Below are positions 1 to 7,637 of a DNA stretch of 15,572 nucleotides, piece by piece; the stretch's first letter is position 1; each line of letters opens with the position of its first letter. The stretch spans positions 1 to 15,572 of the forward strand of contig JAODGL010000126.1 of assembly GCA_025464585.1 (NCBI GenBank), given 5' to 3'. Source of the stretch: Methanosarcinales archaeon (GTDB lineage: Archaea > Halobacteriota > Syntropharchaeia > Alkanophagales > Methanospirareceae). The translations under genes were made by a program, and so were the position numbers. The notes below the pieces were generated by a model, which worked only from the letters and a program-made list of their open reading frames with translations, did not search any database and had not been told where the DNA came from.

Positions 1-1551
1 ATTTATTTGCAAAGAGCGGGCAGGAGGGATAACACCGAGCTCATATAAAGTGCTTTTAAAACTCTCATGGTCTATGCCCACAGATAATTCAACCATCTGC
101 GAAAAATTCTTTACCAACCCGCAATTGGGTCCTTCTGGTGTCTCAGTTGGACAAATTTTACCCCATTGTGTGGGATGCAGGTCACGAGCTTCAAAATGCG
201 GCTGAGCTCTTGAAAGAGGGGAAATTATCCGTCTCAGATGGCTGATGGTAGCCACATAATTGCTCCTTTCCAATAATTGAGAAACACCTGCTCTACCTCC
301 CACCCAGTTACCGGTTGCCAATGCATGCAATAACCGCTCAGTGAGCACATCGGACCGAATTGCGGTTGCAATCTTCAGTTCTCTGCTTCGCATATTTGCA
401 CGCTCCAGTTGATACCTCATATCCCGCATCAATTTGGTAAATGAGACCCTGAAAAGGTCTTCCATCAGGTCACCCGCAAGTTTCAGCCTTTTGTTTGCAT
501 AGTGGTCCTTGTCATCCTCTCCTCTCCTTCCCAGAGAAAGCTCATAGCATGCCTCTGCCATTCTCCCAATGAAATGCGCCTTCGCTATCCGGTCATCAAG
601 ATGAGGAAGGAAATAACGGTCAAAGATATAATTTATGCGCTTCTCTCTATATCCCCTTGCCTGCGTGGGTGCGACTTTACGACCCAGAGTAGATATCGCA
701 TCCTCCTGTGTATGCACCTCGCTCTCTTCTATGTTCTCACGGATGTATTTTTCTATTTGTGGGTCATCAGAGACGGCTTTCAGTATCTCCTCGTCGCTTT
801 CGAGCCCCAGAGCGCGCATGAGCGTTACGAATTCTATTTTTCGGGCTACTGCGGGGAAAGAGACCTCAAGTATCCCCTTTTTATTTATTCCTACTCTTAT
901 TGGGACTCTGAATCCATGTTTCAAGGAAAAAACCTTTGAAAGCACGCTTTTATTTCCGTATTTCTCCTCGAAGTTGACGAATATCCGGTTTGGTGCAAGG
1001 TCTTCCAGCGTTATTATCACATGCTCTGAGCCATTTATGATAAAGTAGCCCCCGGGATCAAGGGGGTCTTCGCCTTTTTCAATCAACTCAGACTCTGAAA
1101 GCCCGTAAAGGTTACATCTTTTTGATTTCAGCATGATGGGGAGCTCGCCGATTTCAACTTCTTTCTCCTCTTCTTCCTCTTCTATCTCGCCGTTTTCGTA
1201 TTTCTTCACTATCTGCATGTCCAGATATAAAGGAGCAGCATAGTTCAGATTCCTCAACCTTGCCTGAGAAGGGAAAATTGATTCATAAGAGCCATCCGCT
1301 TCCCTTGCCTTCGGATTGCCCACGCTTATTTTTCCAAACTTCACTCCCAATTTATACTTCCCTTTTTCGTCTTCTCCTCCGATAGAAGTTTCTATACCGG
1401 TATATGACTGTTCATCGCTATCTGCGGGTCTAAACTCGTCTATTATTCTTTGCATGCCATGCTCGAGGAAGTAATTGAACGAGTCGAGATGATGCTGTGC
1501 TATCTTTTCTCTTTTAAAATACGCTTTTGAAAGAACATCCCGGTCTAACAT
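1..1551 (-). CDS. rpoB2: DNA-directed RNA polymerase subunit B'' (partial, N-terminal 517 aa)
   Basis: This is the N-terminal part of the second-largest RNA polymerase subunit, which forms one side of the main channel. The reverse strand is open with no stop from an ATG at 1551 to the window edge, giving 517 codons. Seen motifs are DHYANKRLKLAGDL (about residue 350) and HPTQWGKICPTETPEGPNCG (about residue 460), both hallmarks of archaeal B''/eukaryotic Rpb2. An acidic run of glutamates lies near residue 115. The start is chosen because a GAGG sequence lies about 10 nt upstream and rpoH stops only 16 nt before it. Split euryarchaeal B'' subunits are roughly 490-530 aa, so in the split form the gene would end just outside the window; in the fused form (single B) it would run on for about 600 more residues. 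Which form applies cannot be seen. The order rpoH-rpoB'' is the usual archaeal one. Confidence 0.97.
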   Translation of the reverse strand, partial: MLDRDVLSKAYFKREKIAQHHLDSFNYFLEHGMQRIIDEFRPADSDEQSYTGIETSIGGEDEKGKYKLGVKFGKISVGNPKAREADGSYESIFPSQARLRNLNYAAPLYLDMQIVKKYENGEIEEEEEEKEVEIGELPIMLKSKRCNLYGLSESELIEKGEDPLDPGGYFIINGSEHVIITLEDLAPNRIFVNFEEKYGNKSVLSKVFSLKHGFRVPIRVGINKKGILEVSFPAVARKIEFVTLMRALGLESDEEILKAVSDDPQIEKYIRENIEESEVHTQEDAISTLGRKVAPTQARGYREKRINYIFDRYFLPHLDDRIAKAHFIGRMAEACYELSLGRRGEDDKDHYANKRLKLAGDLMEDLFRVSFTKLMRDMRYQLERANMRSRELKIATAIRSDVLTERLLHALATGNWVGGRAGVSQLLERSNYVATISHLRRIISPLSRAQPHFEARDLHPTQWGKICPTETPEGPNCGLVKNFSQMVELSVGIDHESFKSTLYELGVIPPARSLQIN

Positions 1552-1567
1552 ATTGTTTGCATCCTCT

Positions 1568-1804
1568 TTATTCGGTAACCAATCGGTAAGATATATATTT
1601 TCCTGCTATTCTACTTTGCCGCGTTATCTTCACGACATCGCCCACCTCTGCTTTTATCTCTTTTATAACCGCGTCAGATATTTTAATCTTGGGTATTTGT
1701 TCCTTTTTTATTTTATACGTATCCAAAAGCTCCTTTACTTCGCTCTCTTCCATTACCTCGTGCTTGGGCACTAACTCGTGTTCAAGTATCTTCCCTTTCT
1801 TCAT
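1568..1804 (-). CDS. rpoH: DNA-directed RNA polymerase subunit H
   Basis: This 78-aa protein is the archaeal RNA polymerase subunit H, homologous to the C-terminal domain of eukaryotic Rpb5. It sits in the lower jaw of the enzyme and helps hold downstream DNA. The sequence is typical: ILEHELVPKHEVM near the N-terminus, then PKIKISDAVIKEIKAEVGDV, then a C-terminal IxRxSRIAGKYISYRLV segment. Its length is normal for the family. The ATG at 1804 follows the 3' end of tRNA-Lys by only 13 nt, with an AGGA in that gap as a possible ribosome binding site. The place where a TATA box would be expected lies inside the GC-rich tRNA, so rpoH is probably expressed from a transcript that also carries the tRNA. 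It is followed 16 nt later by rpoB''. Confidence 0.97.
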   Translation of the reverse strand: MKKGKILEHELVPKHEVMEESEVKELLDTYKIKKEQIPKIKISDAVIKEIKAEVGDVVKITRQSRIAGKYISYRLVTE

Positions 1805-1817
1805 CGCTATTCCTTAA

Positions 1818-1891
1818 CGGGCTCGACGGGATTTGAACCCGCGACCGACGGGTTAAAAGCCCGCTGCTCTACCTTTCTGAGCTACGAGCCC
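1818..1891 (-). tRNA. tRNA-Lys (anticodon UUU)
   Basis: The reverse strand folds into a full cloverleaf. The acceptor stem is GGGCTCG paired with CGAGCCC. The anticodon loop CUUUUAA gives UUU, the T arm is GCGGG-TTCAAAT-CCCGT, and the discriminator base is G as expected for archaeal tRNA-Lys. There is no intron and no encoded CCA. Its first 23 nt overlap the 3' end of the amidase gene, whose TAG stop lies in the D loop, and rpoH starts 13 nt after its 3' end. No TATA-like sequence is seen about 26 nt upstream, so it is probably processed out of the topA-amidase-rpoH transcript. Confidence 0.96.
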
Positions 1892-2357
1892 TTTCTAATA
1901 GATATCTTTTCAGCATCTCAAGAGCAGCATCAGCAGCCTCGCACTTGTTCCCCTCCCTATCCTCATGGAAGATATGCCTCTCGTGATACACATAATTCTT
2001 TGTTGCCAAAGCTATATAAACTAACCCGACAGGTTTATCTGGTGTTCCCCCGGTAGGTCCTGCAATGCCGGTGGTTGCAATCCCAACATCGCTACCCAGT
2101 AGCGAACTCACTCCTTTCGCCATTGCAACCGCGCATTCGGCGCTTACTGCACCCTTTTCCCTCAATATGTGTCCAGCGACCCCCAAAATTTTTTCCTTCA
2201 CTTCGTTTGCATACGCGATTACACCGCCTTTATAATAGTCCGAGCTGCCCGAGACGTTTGTTATCCTGTGCGATACCAATCCACCGGTGCAAGATTCCGC
2301 GGTGGAGATACTGAGCCCCCTTTTTCTTAGCTCATCCCCGATTTCTTCTTCTATCAT
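1869..2357 (-). CDS. pncC: CinA C-terminal domain protein (nicotinamide-nucleotide amidase)
   Basis: This 162-aa protein matches the CinA C-terminal family. Characterised members deamidate nicotinamide mononucleotide to nicotinate mononucleotide in NAD recycling. Visible family motifs are STAESCTGG (about residues 18-26), GGVIAYANEVK and ATTGIAGPTGGTPDKPVGLV. The N-terminal molybdopterin-binding-like domain of full CinA is absent, as in stand-alone PncC. The start is the ATG at 2357, one base after the topA stop codon. A longer reading frame reaches 2417, but that extension only re-reads topA in another frame. The last seven residues (RARSSER) are encoded by the 5' half of tRNA-Lys, and the TAG stop lies in the tRNA D loop. 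It is very likely translated from the topA transcript. Function is assigned by family only; the motifs make the family secure. Confidence 0.92.
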   Translation of the reverse strand: MIEEEIGDELRKRGLSISTAESCTGGLVSHRITNVSGSSDYYKGGVIAYANEVKEKILGVAGHILREKGAVSAECAVAMAKGVSSLLGSDVGIATTGIAGPTGGTPDKPVGLVYIALATKNYVYHERHIFHEDREGNKCEAADAALEMLKRYLLERARSSER

Positions 2358-2358
2358 T

Positions 2359-4392
2359 TTATTCGTTATCTTCACCCTTTTCCTTCCACTGCAAGAAATT
2401 GCAATACGGGCAGCCAAAATCCCATGGACGCTTCCCTTTCTTTATTATCTTTAACTTAAACATAAAAGGATGTTCATCGCATTTATTCTCAGTCACAAGC
2501 ACCCTTCCGCTCTTTGGCATTGGCAAAGAGAAACTACAAGCCGGGTAATTACTGCAGCCCACAAATCTATTACCTCGCTTAGACCTCATCAATAAAAGAT
2601 TAGAGCCACATTCAGGGCATGTCCCTACGATTTTATCCATTCTCATAGCTTCTTTAAGTGATTTCGCCATCTCATCGCGGTTCTTCATCATCTCCTCGAA
2701 GACCGCTCTCAGCATCTTTCGTGAATCATCCGCAACTTCCTTTGGCTTCCGCTTTCCCACACTTATCTCGTCCATCTCCTGCTCCAGCGTTTTTGTCATC
2801 TCCGGCTTCGTTATCAATGTTGCATATTTCTCTAACGAATCAATGAGTGCAAATGCCTTTTCTGTGGGTTTAACCGGATTGCCCTGCACATACTCACGTT
2901 CATATAACTTCCCAATTATCTCATGCCTCGTGCTCTTTGTGCCAAGCCCAAGGTCTTCCATCTTTTTTATTAGCCCCGCTTGTGAAATCCTGTTCGGTGG
3001 CTTTGTTTCCTTCTCCACGATTTCTATGTCCACAATTTCCAATTTCTCGCCCTCTTTTAATTCTGGCAGTATCAACTCCTCCTTTTTCTGATATGGATAG
3101 ACAGCAAGAAATCCCTGCTCCTTCAGTTCTTTCCCTTTTGCTTCTAATGTTTCCCCGCCTGCCTCTATCTTCACTTCTGTATCCTTCCATTTTGCTGCAT
3201 CGGAAAGCGTAGCTAAAAATCTCCTTACCACAAGTTCGTATATCTTCCACGCATCCTTCTCTATTTTCTCTTTAGATGCTTCTGCGACCGGGTGTATAGG
3301 GGGATGGTCAGTGGTCTTCTTTTTACCCGCAGTTGGCTTTAATTTCTTCTTCTTTGATATTAGCTCGGCATATTCACCGAATTCTTTGTTCCCCAGAAAC
3401 ATCTTCACCAACGCCTTTAAATCAAGCGTGTCGGGATACGTGGTATTATCAGTGCGATGATAAGAGATGAGACCGCTCAAGTATAAGCTCTCTGCGATAT
3501 TCATTGCACGTTTTGGCGAATACCCGATAGAGGATGCAGCTCTTAAAAAACCGGTGGTATCAAAAGGAGCAGGTGGCTTCTCATTCCGCAACTTCGTCTT
3601 CACGCCATGAACCCATCCCTCTTCAACCGCTTCTATCCTCGATTTTATCTCTTCGACTTCTTCTATCTCCCAAAACTTATGCTTTTCATGCGTTACCACA
3701 AAAATCTCGCCCTTCCCCGTCTTTAATTTCGCATGTAGTTCCCAGTATTTGCGGGGTACGAATTTCTCTATCTCTTTTTCCTTCGCCACCAGCAGAGCAA
3801 GCGTAGGAGATTGCACACGCCCAACAGAAAAGAACCCGTCACCCAACCGATTTGCAGATAAAGAAATGAACCTGGTCAGAGATGCACCCCATATCAGGTC
3901 TATTATTTGTCTTGTCTCGGCAGATGCCGCCAGGTTATAGTCAACTTCACTTCTCGCCGCGAAGCTTTCTTTTATATCTTTCTCGGTTATTGCACTGTAT
4001 CGCATCCGGTCAACTCTCAAAGCAGGATTTACTTTTTTGATAGTTCTGAGTGCTTCAACACCTATTAACTCACCTTCTCTGTCGTAATCAGTTGCAATGG
4101 TTACAGTATCAGCATCTTTTGCTATCTGTGCCAGCGCTTTAACTATGTCCTTCTTTAATGCAATCGCTACTATTTTGGCGTCTATCAGCTCAAAAGGGTC
4201 CACCTTGCTCCAATTATTATATGTGGTTGGGAAGTCCATGCGAAAAACATGCCCGCTTAGTCCTACAACTACCTTTCCATCGAACTCATACGTATCTATA
4301 TTACCTATCTTTTTGAGCTTTGCTTTGCCATTCGATAGAATCGTTGCGATTTTTCTCGCTGTTGTTCCCTTCTCCGTGATTATATAGTGCAT
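2359..4392 (-). CDS. topA: DNA topoisomerase I (type IA, archaeal)
   Basis: This 677-aa enzyme relaxes negative supercoils by cutting and passing single DNA strands. The Toprim domain begins at the N-terminus (YIITEKGTTARKIA) and has the metal-binding acidic residues in TDYDREGE (D102, D104, E107). GRVQSPTL is at 191-198. The catalytic tyrosine is Y311 in ISYHRTDNTTYP, and TTDHPPIHP follows at about 360. The C-terminus has zinc-binding cysteines at 592, 595, 613 and 619, then a second putative site with C638, C661 and C664. Length and layout fit archaeal topoisomerase I, not reverse gyrase (no helicase domain). The ATG at 4392 lies about 30 nt from a TTTAAA block shared with the divergent gene amrS. 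The gene leads the chain topA-amidase-tRNA-Lys-rpoH-rpoB''. Confidence 0.97.
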   Translation of the reverse strand: MHYIITEKGTTARKIATILSNGKAKLKKIGNIDTYEFDGKVVVGLSGHVFRMDFPTTYNNWSKVDPFELIDAKIVAIALKKDIVKALAQIAKDADTVTIATDYDREGELIGVEALRTIKKVNPALRVDRMRYSAITEKDIKESFAARSEVDYNLAASAETRQIIDLIWGASLTRFISLSANRLGDGFFSVGRVQSPTLALLVAKEKEIEKFVPRKYWELHAKLKTGKGEIFVVTHEKHKFWEIEEVEEIKSRIEAVEEGWVHGVKTKLRNEKPPAPFDTTGFLRAASSIGYSPKRAMNIAESLYLSGLISYHRTDNTTYPDTLDLKALVKMFLGNKEFGEYAELISKKKKLKPTAGKKKTTDHPPIHPVAEASKEKIEKDAWKIYELVVRRFLATLSDAAKWKDTEVKIEAGGETLEAKGKELKEQGFLAVYPYQKKEELILPELKEGEKLEIVDIEIVEKETKPPNRISQAGLIKKMEDLGLGTKSTRHEIIGKLYEREYVQGNPVKPTEKAFALIDSLEKYATLITKPEMTKTLEQEMDEISVGKRKPKEVADDSRKMLRAVFEEMMKNRDEMAKSLKEAMRMDKIVGTCPECGSNLLLMRSKRGNRFVGCSNYPACSFSLPMPKSGRVLVTENKCDEHPFMFKLKIIKKGKRPWDFGCPYCNFLQWKEKGEDNE

Positions 4393-4451
4393 TGCGTTTT
4401 TCCTTAAAAAGAAAGCTCTTTAAAAAAAAGGTACATTTTAGATTAAATTGG
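4393..4451. promoter_or_regulatory. Divergent promoter region between topA and amrS
   Basis: The 59-bp gap has a central CTCTTTAAAAAAAAGG (about 4415-4430). Its palindromic core TTTAAA (4419-4424) lies about 30 nt from the topA ATG on one side and about 31 nt from the amrS ATG on the other. An archaeal TATA box is usually 25-30 nt before the transcription start, so both mRNAs would be leaderless or nearly so. No good ribosome binding site is seen for amrS. The TATA call is inference from position and composition. Confidence 0.55.
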
Positions 4452-5531
4452 ATGGAAAGGAATCAAGAAAATCCCTGTATAAGGGAGGCTTTATTATATG
4501 AGCAACTCGAATCTAAGGAAGTAAGATGCGAAACCTGTGAGAGGTTTTGCAAAATTGGAGTAGGCAAGTTAGGATTCTGTAAAACACGGCGGAATCTCGA
4601 TGGGAAACTCTATACTCTGGAATACGGTGATATTTCTTCTCTGAGTGCGAATCCAATAGAAAAGAAACCCTTTTTTCACTTCTTTCCGGGCAGCAAAGCA
4701 TTAACGGTTGGCAGTTACAGCTGCAATTTCTCCTGCCCCTGGTGCCAGAATTGGAACATTAGCAAATCCGTTCCAAACCCCGCAAGGAGTAATTATGTAT
4801 CTCCGGAAAGATTCGTGCAAATGGTGAAAGAGACAGGATGCCAGGGAACTTCTATATCCTTTAACGAGCCCACTTTGCTTCTTGAATACTCGCTTGATGT
4901 TTTTGAACTCGCAAAAAAGGAGGGCTTTTATAATACATACGTGACGAACGGCTACATGAGTGCTGCTGCACTGAGGTTGCTGGTGGAGCATGGATTAGAT
5001 GCAATGAATGTGGATGTAAAGGGCGGTGCGAAAGCGGTGAAGAAATACTGTGGTGCCGATGTTGAGCTTGTGTGGCGGAATATAAGGGAAGCGAAGAGCA
5101 AAGGAGTTCATATTGAGCTCACTACGCTTATTATACCAGGAGTGAACGAAGATGAGGAATGTTTGAGGAGTATAGCATCGAGAATCCGGAAGGAAGTAGG
5201 TGAAAATACTCCATGGCATATAACGCAATATTACCCAGCTTACAAGTCGCTTGAACTCGGTCTTTACAAAGGAAGAACCCCGATTGAAAGACTGGAACAT
5301 ACATGGGAAATAGGAAAGGAAGAAGGCTTGAATTACGTCTATCTCGGTAATGTCCCCGGGCATCCTTATGAAAATACTTATTGCCCGAGTTGCGGCGCGC
5401 AGTTAATCAAGCGATATGGATTCGATTTGGTTAGTTATCGAATTACTGCGGGTAATAAATGTCCGAAGTGTGGGGAATGTATCCCCATAGTTGATGCCAT
5501 GAGGAAAGGGAACTCAAGAAAACAGAAATAA
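4452..5531 (+). CDS. amrS: AmmeMemoRadiSam-system radical SAM protein
   Basis: This 359-aa protein belongs to the radical SAM family named AmrS (AmmeMemoRadiSam system), relatives of pyruvate formate-lyase activating enzymes. The radical SAM cluster motif is CNFSCPWC (C91, C95, C98, spacing CX3CX2C). Before it lies a cysteine-rich N-terminal segment (C26, C29, C33, C43), typical of this family, with NPIEKKPFFHFFPG between. The C-terminus has a zinc-ribbon pair CPSCG and CPKCG (C311, C314, C337, C340). The start is the ATG at 4452; the reading frame extends to 4392, but that extension is basic and overlaps the topA start. The usual partners, MEMO and AMMECR1 family proteins, are not in this window. 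The true substrate of the family is not settled. DUF488 follows 35 nt downstream. Confidence 0.9.
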   Translation: MERNQENPCIREALLYEQLESKEVRCETCERFCKIGVGKLGFCKTRRNLDGKLYTLEYGDISSLSANPIEKKPFFHFFPGSKALTVGSYSCNFSCPWCQNWNISKSVPNPARSNYVSPERFVQMVKETGCQGTSISFNEPTLLLEYSLDVFELAKKEGFYNTYVTNGYMSAAALRLLVEHGLDAMNVDVKGGAKAVKKYCGADVELVWRNIREAKSKGVHIELTTLIIPGVNEDEECLRSIASRIRKEVGENTPWHITQYYPAYKSLELGLYKGRTPIERLEHTWEIGKEEGLNYVYLGNVPGHPYENTYCPSCGAQLIKRYGFDLVSYRITAGNKCPKCGECIPIVDAMRKGNSRKQK

Positions 5532-5566
5532 ATCTGTGTCTTATAGAAATATGTACGAACAAACCA

Positions 5567-6046
5567 ATGAAAATATGGACTGTTGGGACGAGCAACAGAA
5601 GCATAGACGAGTTCCTGAGCCTGCTTGGAGCATACCAGATAGAAGCAATCGTAGATGTAAGAAGATTTCCCACGTCTAAACACAAGCACTTCAAACAGGA
5701 GAACCTAAAAGCAAGTTTGAATCAGCGTGGCATAGAATATCATCACGTTACAGAACTCGGCGGCTATCGTAAAGGAGGCTATAAGAAGTATATGGGGACA
5801 GAAGAATTTGAGGAAGGTTTGCTTTTCGTTGAAACACTCGGAGCCACAAAAAGAGTGGCAATCATGTGTGCGGAACTTCTGTCCCACAGATGCCATCGCC
5901 GATTTATAGCAGATGCGCTTAAACTGCGTGGTCATACTGTTATACATATAATAGACGCGAAGAGAAGTTATGAACACAACGGGAGAAAGGATAAACATGG
6001 GAGCAGGACTTTGGATGAATTTTATGTCAATTCCGGAAAAACATAA
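5567..6046 (+). CDS. DUF488 family protein
   Basis: This 159-aa protein matches the DUF488 family of small, mostly uncharacterised proteins. The N-terminus has WTVGTSNRSIDEFLSLL, followed by IVDVRRFPTSKHKHF (residues 28-42), LGGYRKGGYKKYM (64-76) and the cysteine-containing CAELLSHRCHRRFIADAL (101-118). These correspond to the conserved VGHS-like, DVR, LGG and CxE...CHR blocks. The conserved cysteines and histidine suggest a metal-binding or catalytic site, but the role is unknown. The gene follows amrS by 35 nt and overlaps the start of moaB by 23 nt, so the three are probably one transcription unit. Length is normal for the family. No signal peptide or membrane segment is visible. Confidence 0.9.
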   Translation: MKIWTVGTSNRSIDEFLSLLGAYQIEAIVDVRRFPTSKHKHFKQENLKASLNQRGIEYHHVTELGGYRKGGYKKYMGTEEFEEGLLFVETLGATKRVAIMCAELLSHRCHRRFIADALKLRGHTVIHIIDAKRSYEHNGRKDKHGSRTLDEFYVNSGKT

Positions 6047-6551
6047 GGAAGGAGCAAAAAAGCGTTACAAATGTGCCATACTCACGATAAGCACCTCTAA
6101 ATACTGGAAGAAGGAAAAAGGTGAAGAACATATCGGCGATGAATCAGGCGAAATAGCAAGAGAGCTTGTGACGAAAAGCGGGCATAAGGTGGTTTATTAT
6201 GATGTAATACCAGATAGGGAAGATAAAATATATGAAGGCATATCAAAAGCTTTGAGCTCTGATGCTGAGTTCGTCATCACGTCCGGCGGCACAGGGCTGA
6301 CAAAGAGCGACATTACAATAGAAGTTGTATCCAAATTCATGGATAAAGCGATGCCGGGGTTTGGCGAACTTTTCAGGCTGAAAAGCTATGAGGAGGTAGG
6401 TACTGCGGCTGTATTGAGCCGAGCGATTGGTGGTGTAATAAACCAAAAAGCGATTTTTTGCTTGCCCGGCTCACCAGAAGCGGTCAGATTGGCACTAAAA
6501 GAGATAATCATGCCTGAGATAGCGCACATAATGAAGCACGTGAGGGAATAA
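6024..6551 (+). CDS. moaB: MoaB/MogA-family molybdenum cofactor biosynthesis protein
   Basis: This 175-aa protein belongs to the molybdopterin-binding MoaB/MogA family, whose active members adenylylate molybdopterin in molybdenum/tungsten cofactor synthesis. Motifs seen are CAILTISTSKYW at the start of the fold, FVITSGGTGLTKSDITIE (molybdopterin/ATP-binding loop), a FGELFRLKSYEEVGTAAVLSRA segment, and FCLPGSPEAVRLAL near the C-terminus. The start chosen is the ATG at 6024, giving a 23-nt overlap with the DUF488 gene; an in-frame ATG at 5970 would add 18 residues that look unlike the family. Tungsten or molybdenum formylmethanofuran dehydrogenase needs this cofactor in methane metabolism, which fits the organism. 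That link is from general knowledge, not from a gene in this window. Confidence 0.92.
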   Translation: MSIPEKHKEGAKKRYKCAILTISTSKYWKKEKGEEHIGDESGEIARELVTKSGHKVVYYDVIPDREDKIYEGISKALSSDAEFVITSGGTGLTKSDITIEVVSKFMDKAMPGFGELFRLKSYEEVGTAAVLSRAIGGVINQKAIFCLPGSPEAVRLALKEIIMPEIAHIMKHVRE

Positions 6552-6583
6552 GTGAAGCCTTCGCTTCCCCTTCCTTAAGAGCA

Positions 6584-7611
6584 TCACACAAACGCAAAAT
6601 CTGTTATGGGAATACGAACTATCCCGTTTTCCATGGTTATTTTCTCTTCGTCTGATATTATCACACCATGTTCAGACTGGTATCGTGTAATGGCTTTTTT
6701 TATCTGTCCTTCGTCCTTTTTCCCAATGCCCACTTCTACTGGTATTATATCTCCCGTTCCCGTTTGAAGGAGAAAATCCACACCTCCTTTCTCTGGAGCA
6801 TAAAAAAATCCCGTGGGCATATTACGGTTTTCTTTCATTCTGAAAAAATAAAAAATCCTCCCATTCCTTCTCTACCGGTCGGTCCATGTAATTTCCTCCT
6901 TAGCTCATTTGTGGTTCTTATTCCATCTGCCAGGTTTTTAATCGGGCTAAAAAGCAATCCCCTTATACTCGGAGTCATTCCACTTGGTGGAAAAAACTTA
7001 TGTTTTAAAATCATGTATTCAGAAAAATTCATTGGAAACATAATCTCTCTTTTCGCTCTTCTGGCAACATCCACGCTAAGCTCTAAGTTTAAAGCGGAAG
7101 ACCCCGTGACAATTATGAAAACCTTCTTGCTTTGATCATAAACAATTTTTACCGCTTGTCCCCAATCTTTGTCAAAGTGAGCTTCGTCAACGAATATAAA
7201 AATCTCTCTGTCCAGATTTACTAATGATGTTCGGTGAATTTCTTGGATAAAGACATTGATAACATCCCTTATTCTTCCGCCCAGATATGTCTTTAACTCG
7301 TCTGTCGAGAAATAAAGAATTCTGTCTTGTTCTATTCTCTTCTGACCCCAAAGATAATTATAAATCTGAAAAAGAATCGTGGTTTTTCCAACACCTCTTA
7401 AGCCTGGCAAGATAATGAGTCTGTTCTCAACATCGCCCGCTAAAAAATCTTCTACATATTTTTTAATCCTGAGATATACTCTCCTGTATCGTAGCCTCTT
7501 GCCGTCTATTTCCGTATAACTTCTTGCTAACGTTGGTGCTTCAGCCAACTTAGCAAAAATGTATCTTATAAAAGTATCTTTGTCGATACTTACCATCTTC
7601 TTTTTATACAT
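6584..7611 (-). pseudogene. Decayed AAA ATPase with DUF4143-like C-terminal domain
   Basis: Two adjacent reverse-strand reading frames look like one broken gene. The upstream part (7611-6835, 258 aa) is a P-loop ATPase: Walker A GLRGVGKT (residues 70-77), Walker B IFIFVDEAH (137-145), sensor-like VFIIVTGSSA (164-173), then MNFSEYM. The downstream part (6838-6584, 84 aa) has GFFYAPEKGGVDFLL and IPVEVG, typical of the nuclease-like end of DUF4143-type ATPases. The frames overlap as ATGA, and reading the second frame back gives GRIFYFFRMKENRN, a natural continuation into the ATPase frame at about 6855. From memory of the family, intact proteins have well over 100 more residues between these parts, so both an internal deletion and a frameshift are likely. 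A still-functional two-gene split is possible. In-frame ATGs exist at 7611 and 7596. Confidence 0.72.
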
Positions 7612-7623
7612 TGTAATGTATAA
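7604..7623. repeat. Palindrome copy 1, operator-like, at the ATPase start codon
   Basis: The site reads TTATACATT-GT-AATGTATAA, with perfect 9-bp arms around a two-base centre. It covers the first possible start codon (7611) of the ATPase gene. A near copy lies 34 bp away. The reverse-strand sequence TTTATAAAT between the copies (about 7625-7635) is the likely TATA box. A repressor binding both copies would flank and block that box. Operator function is inference. Confidence 0.6.
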
Positions 7624-7637
7624 TTATTTATAAAAGC

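Noticed and set aside
502..1048. Two overlapping plus-strand reading frames of 145 and 137 aa
   Set aside because: They are antisense to rpoB'', whose reverse-strand translation is continuous and has clear family motifs. Their own translations resemble nothing.
1778..2056. Plus-strand reading frame of 92 aa with TGFEPATDGLKARCSTF
   Set aside because: This is the well-known false protein produced by translating the antisense of a tRNA gene, here tRNA-Lys, extended into the amidase antisense.
2358..2417. N-terminal extension of the amidase
   Set aside because: It re-reads the end of topA in another frame. Family similarity begins at the ATG at 2357.
2921..3250. Reverse-strand 109-aa frame inside topA
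   Set aside because: It lies within the well-supported topA coding region in another frame and has a low-complexity, arginine- and glycine-rich translation.
4392..4451. N-terminal extension of AmrS by 20 residues
   Set aside because: It overlaps the topA start codon and the shared promoter, and is basic and unlike the family. The ATG at 4452 fits better.
6552..6570. Small hairpin GAAGC-CTTC-GCTTC between moaB and the decayed ATPase gene
   Set aside because: The stem is only 5 bp and no T-run follows, so it is not a convincing archaeal terminator.
6668..7135. Plus-strand reading frame of 155 aa
   Set aside because: It is antisense to the decayed ATPase gene, whose P-loop and nuclease-like motifs are clear on the other strand.
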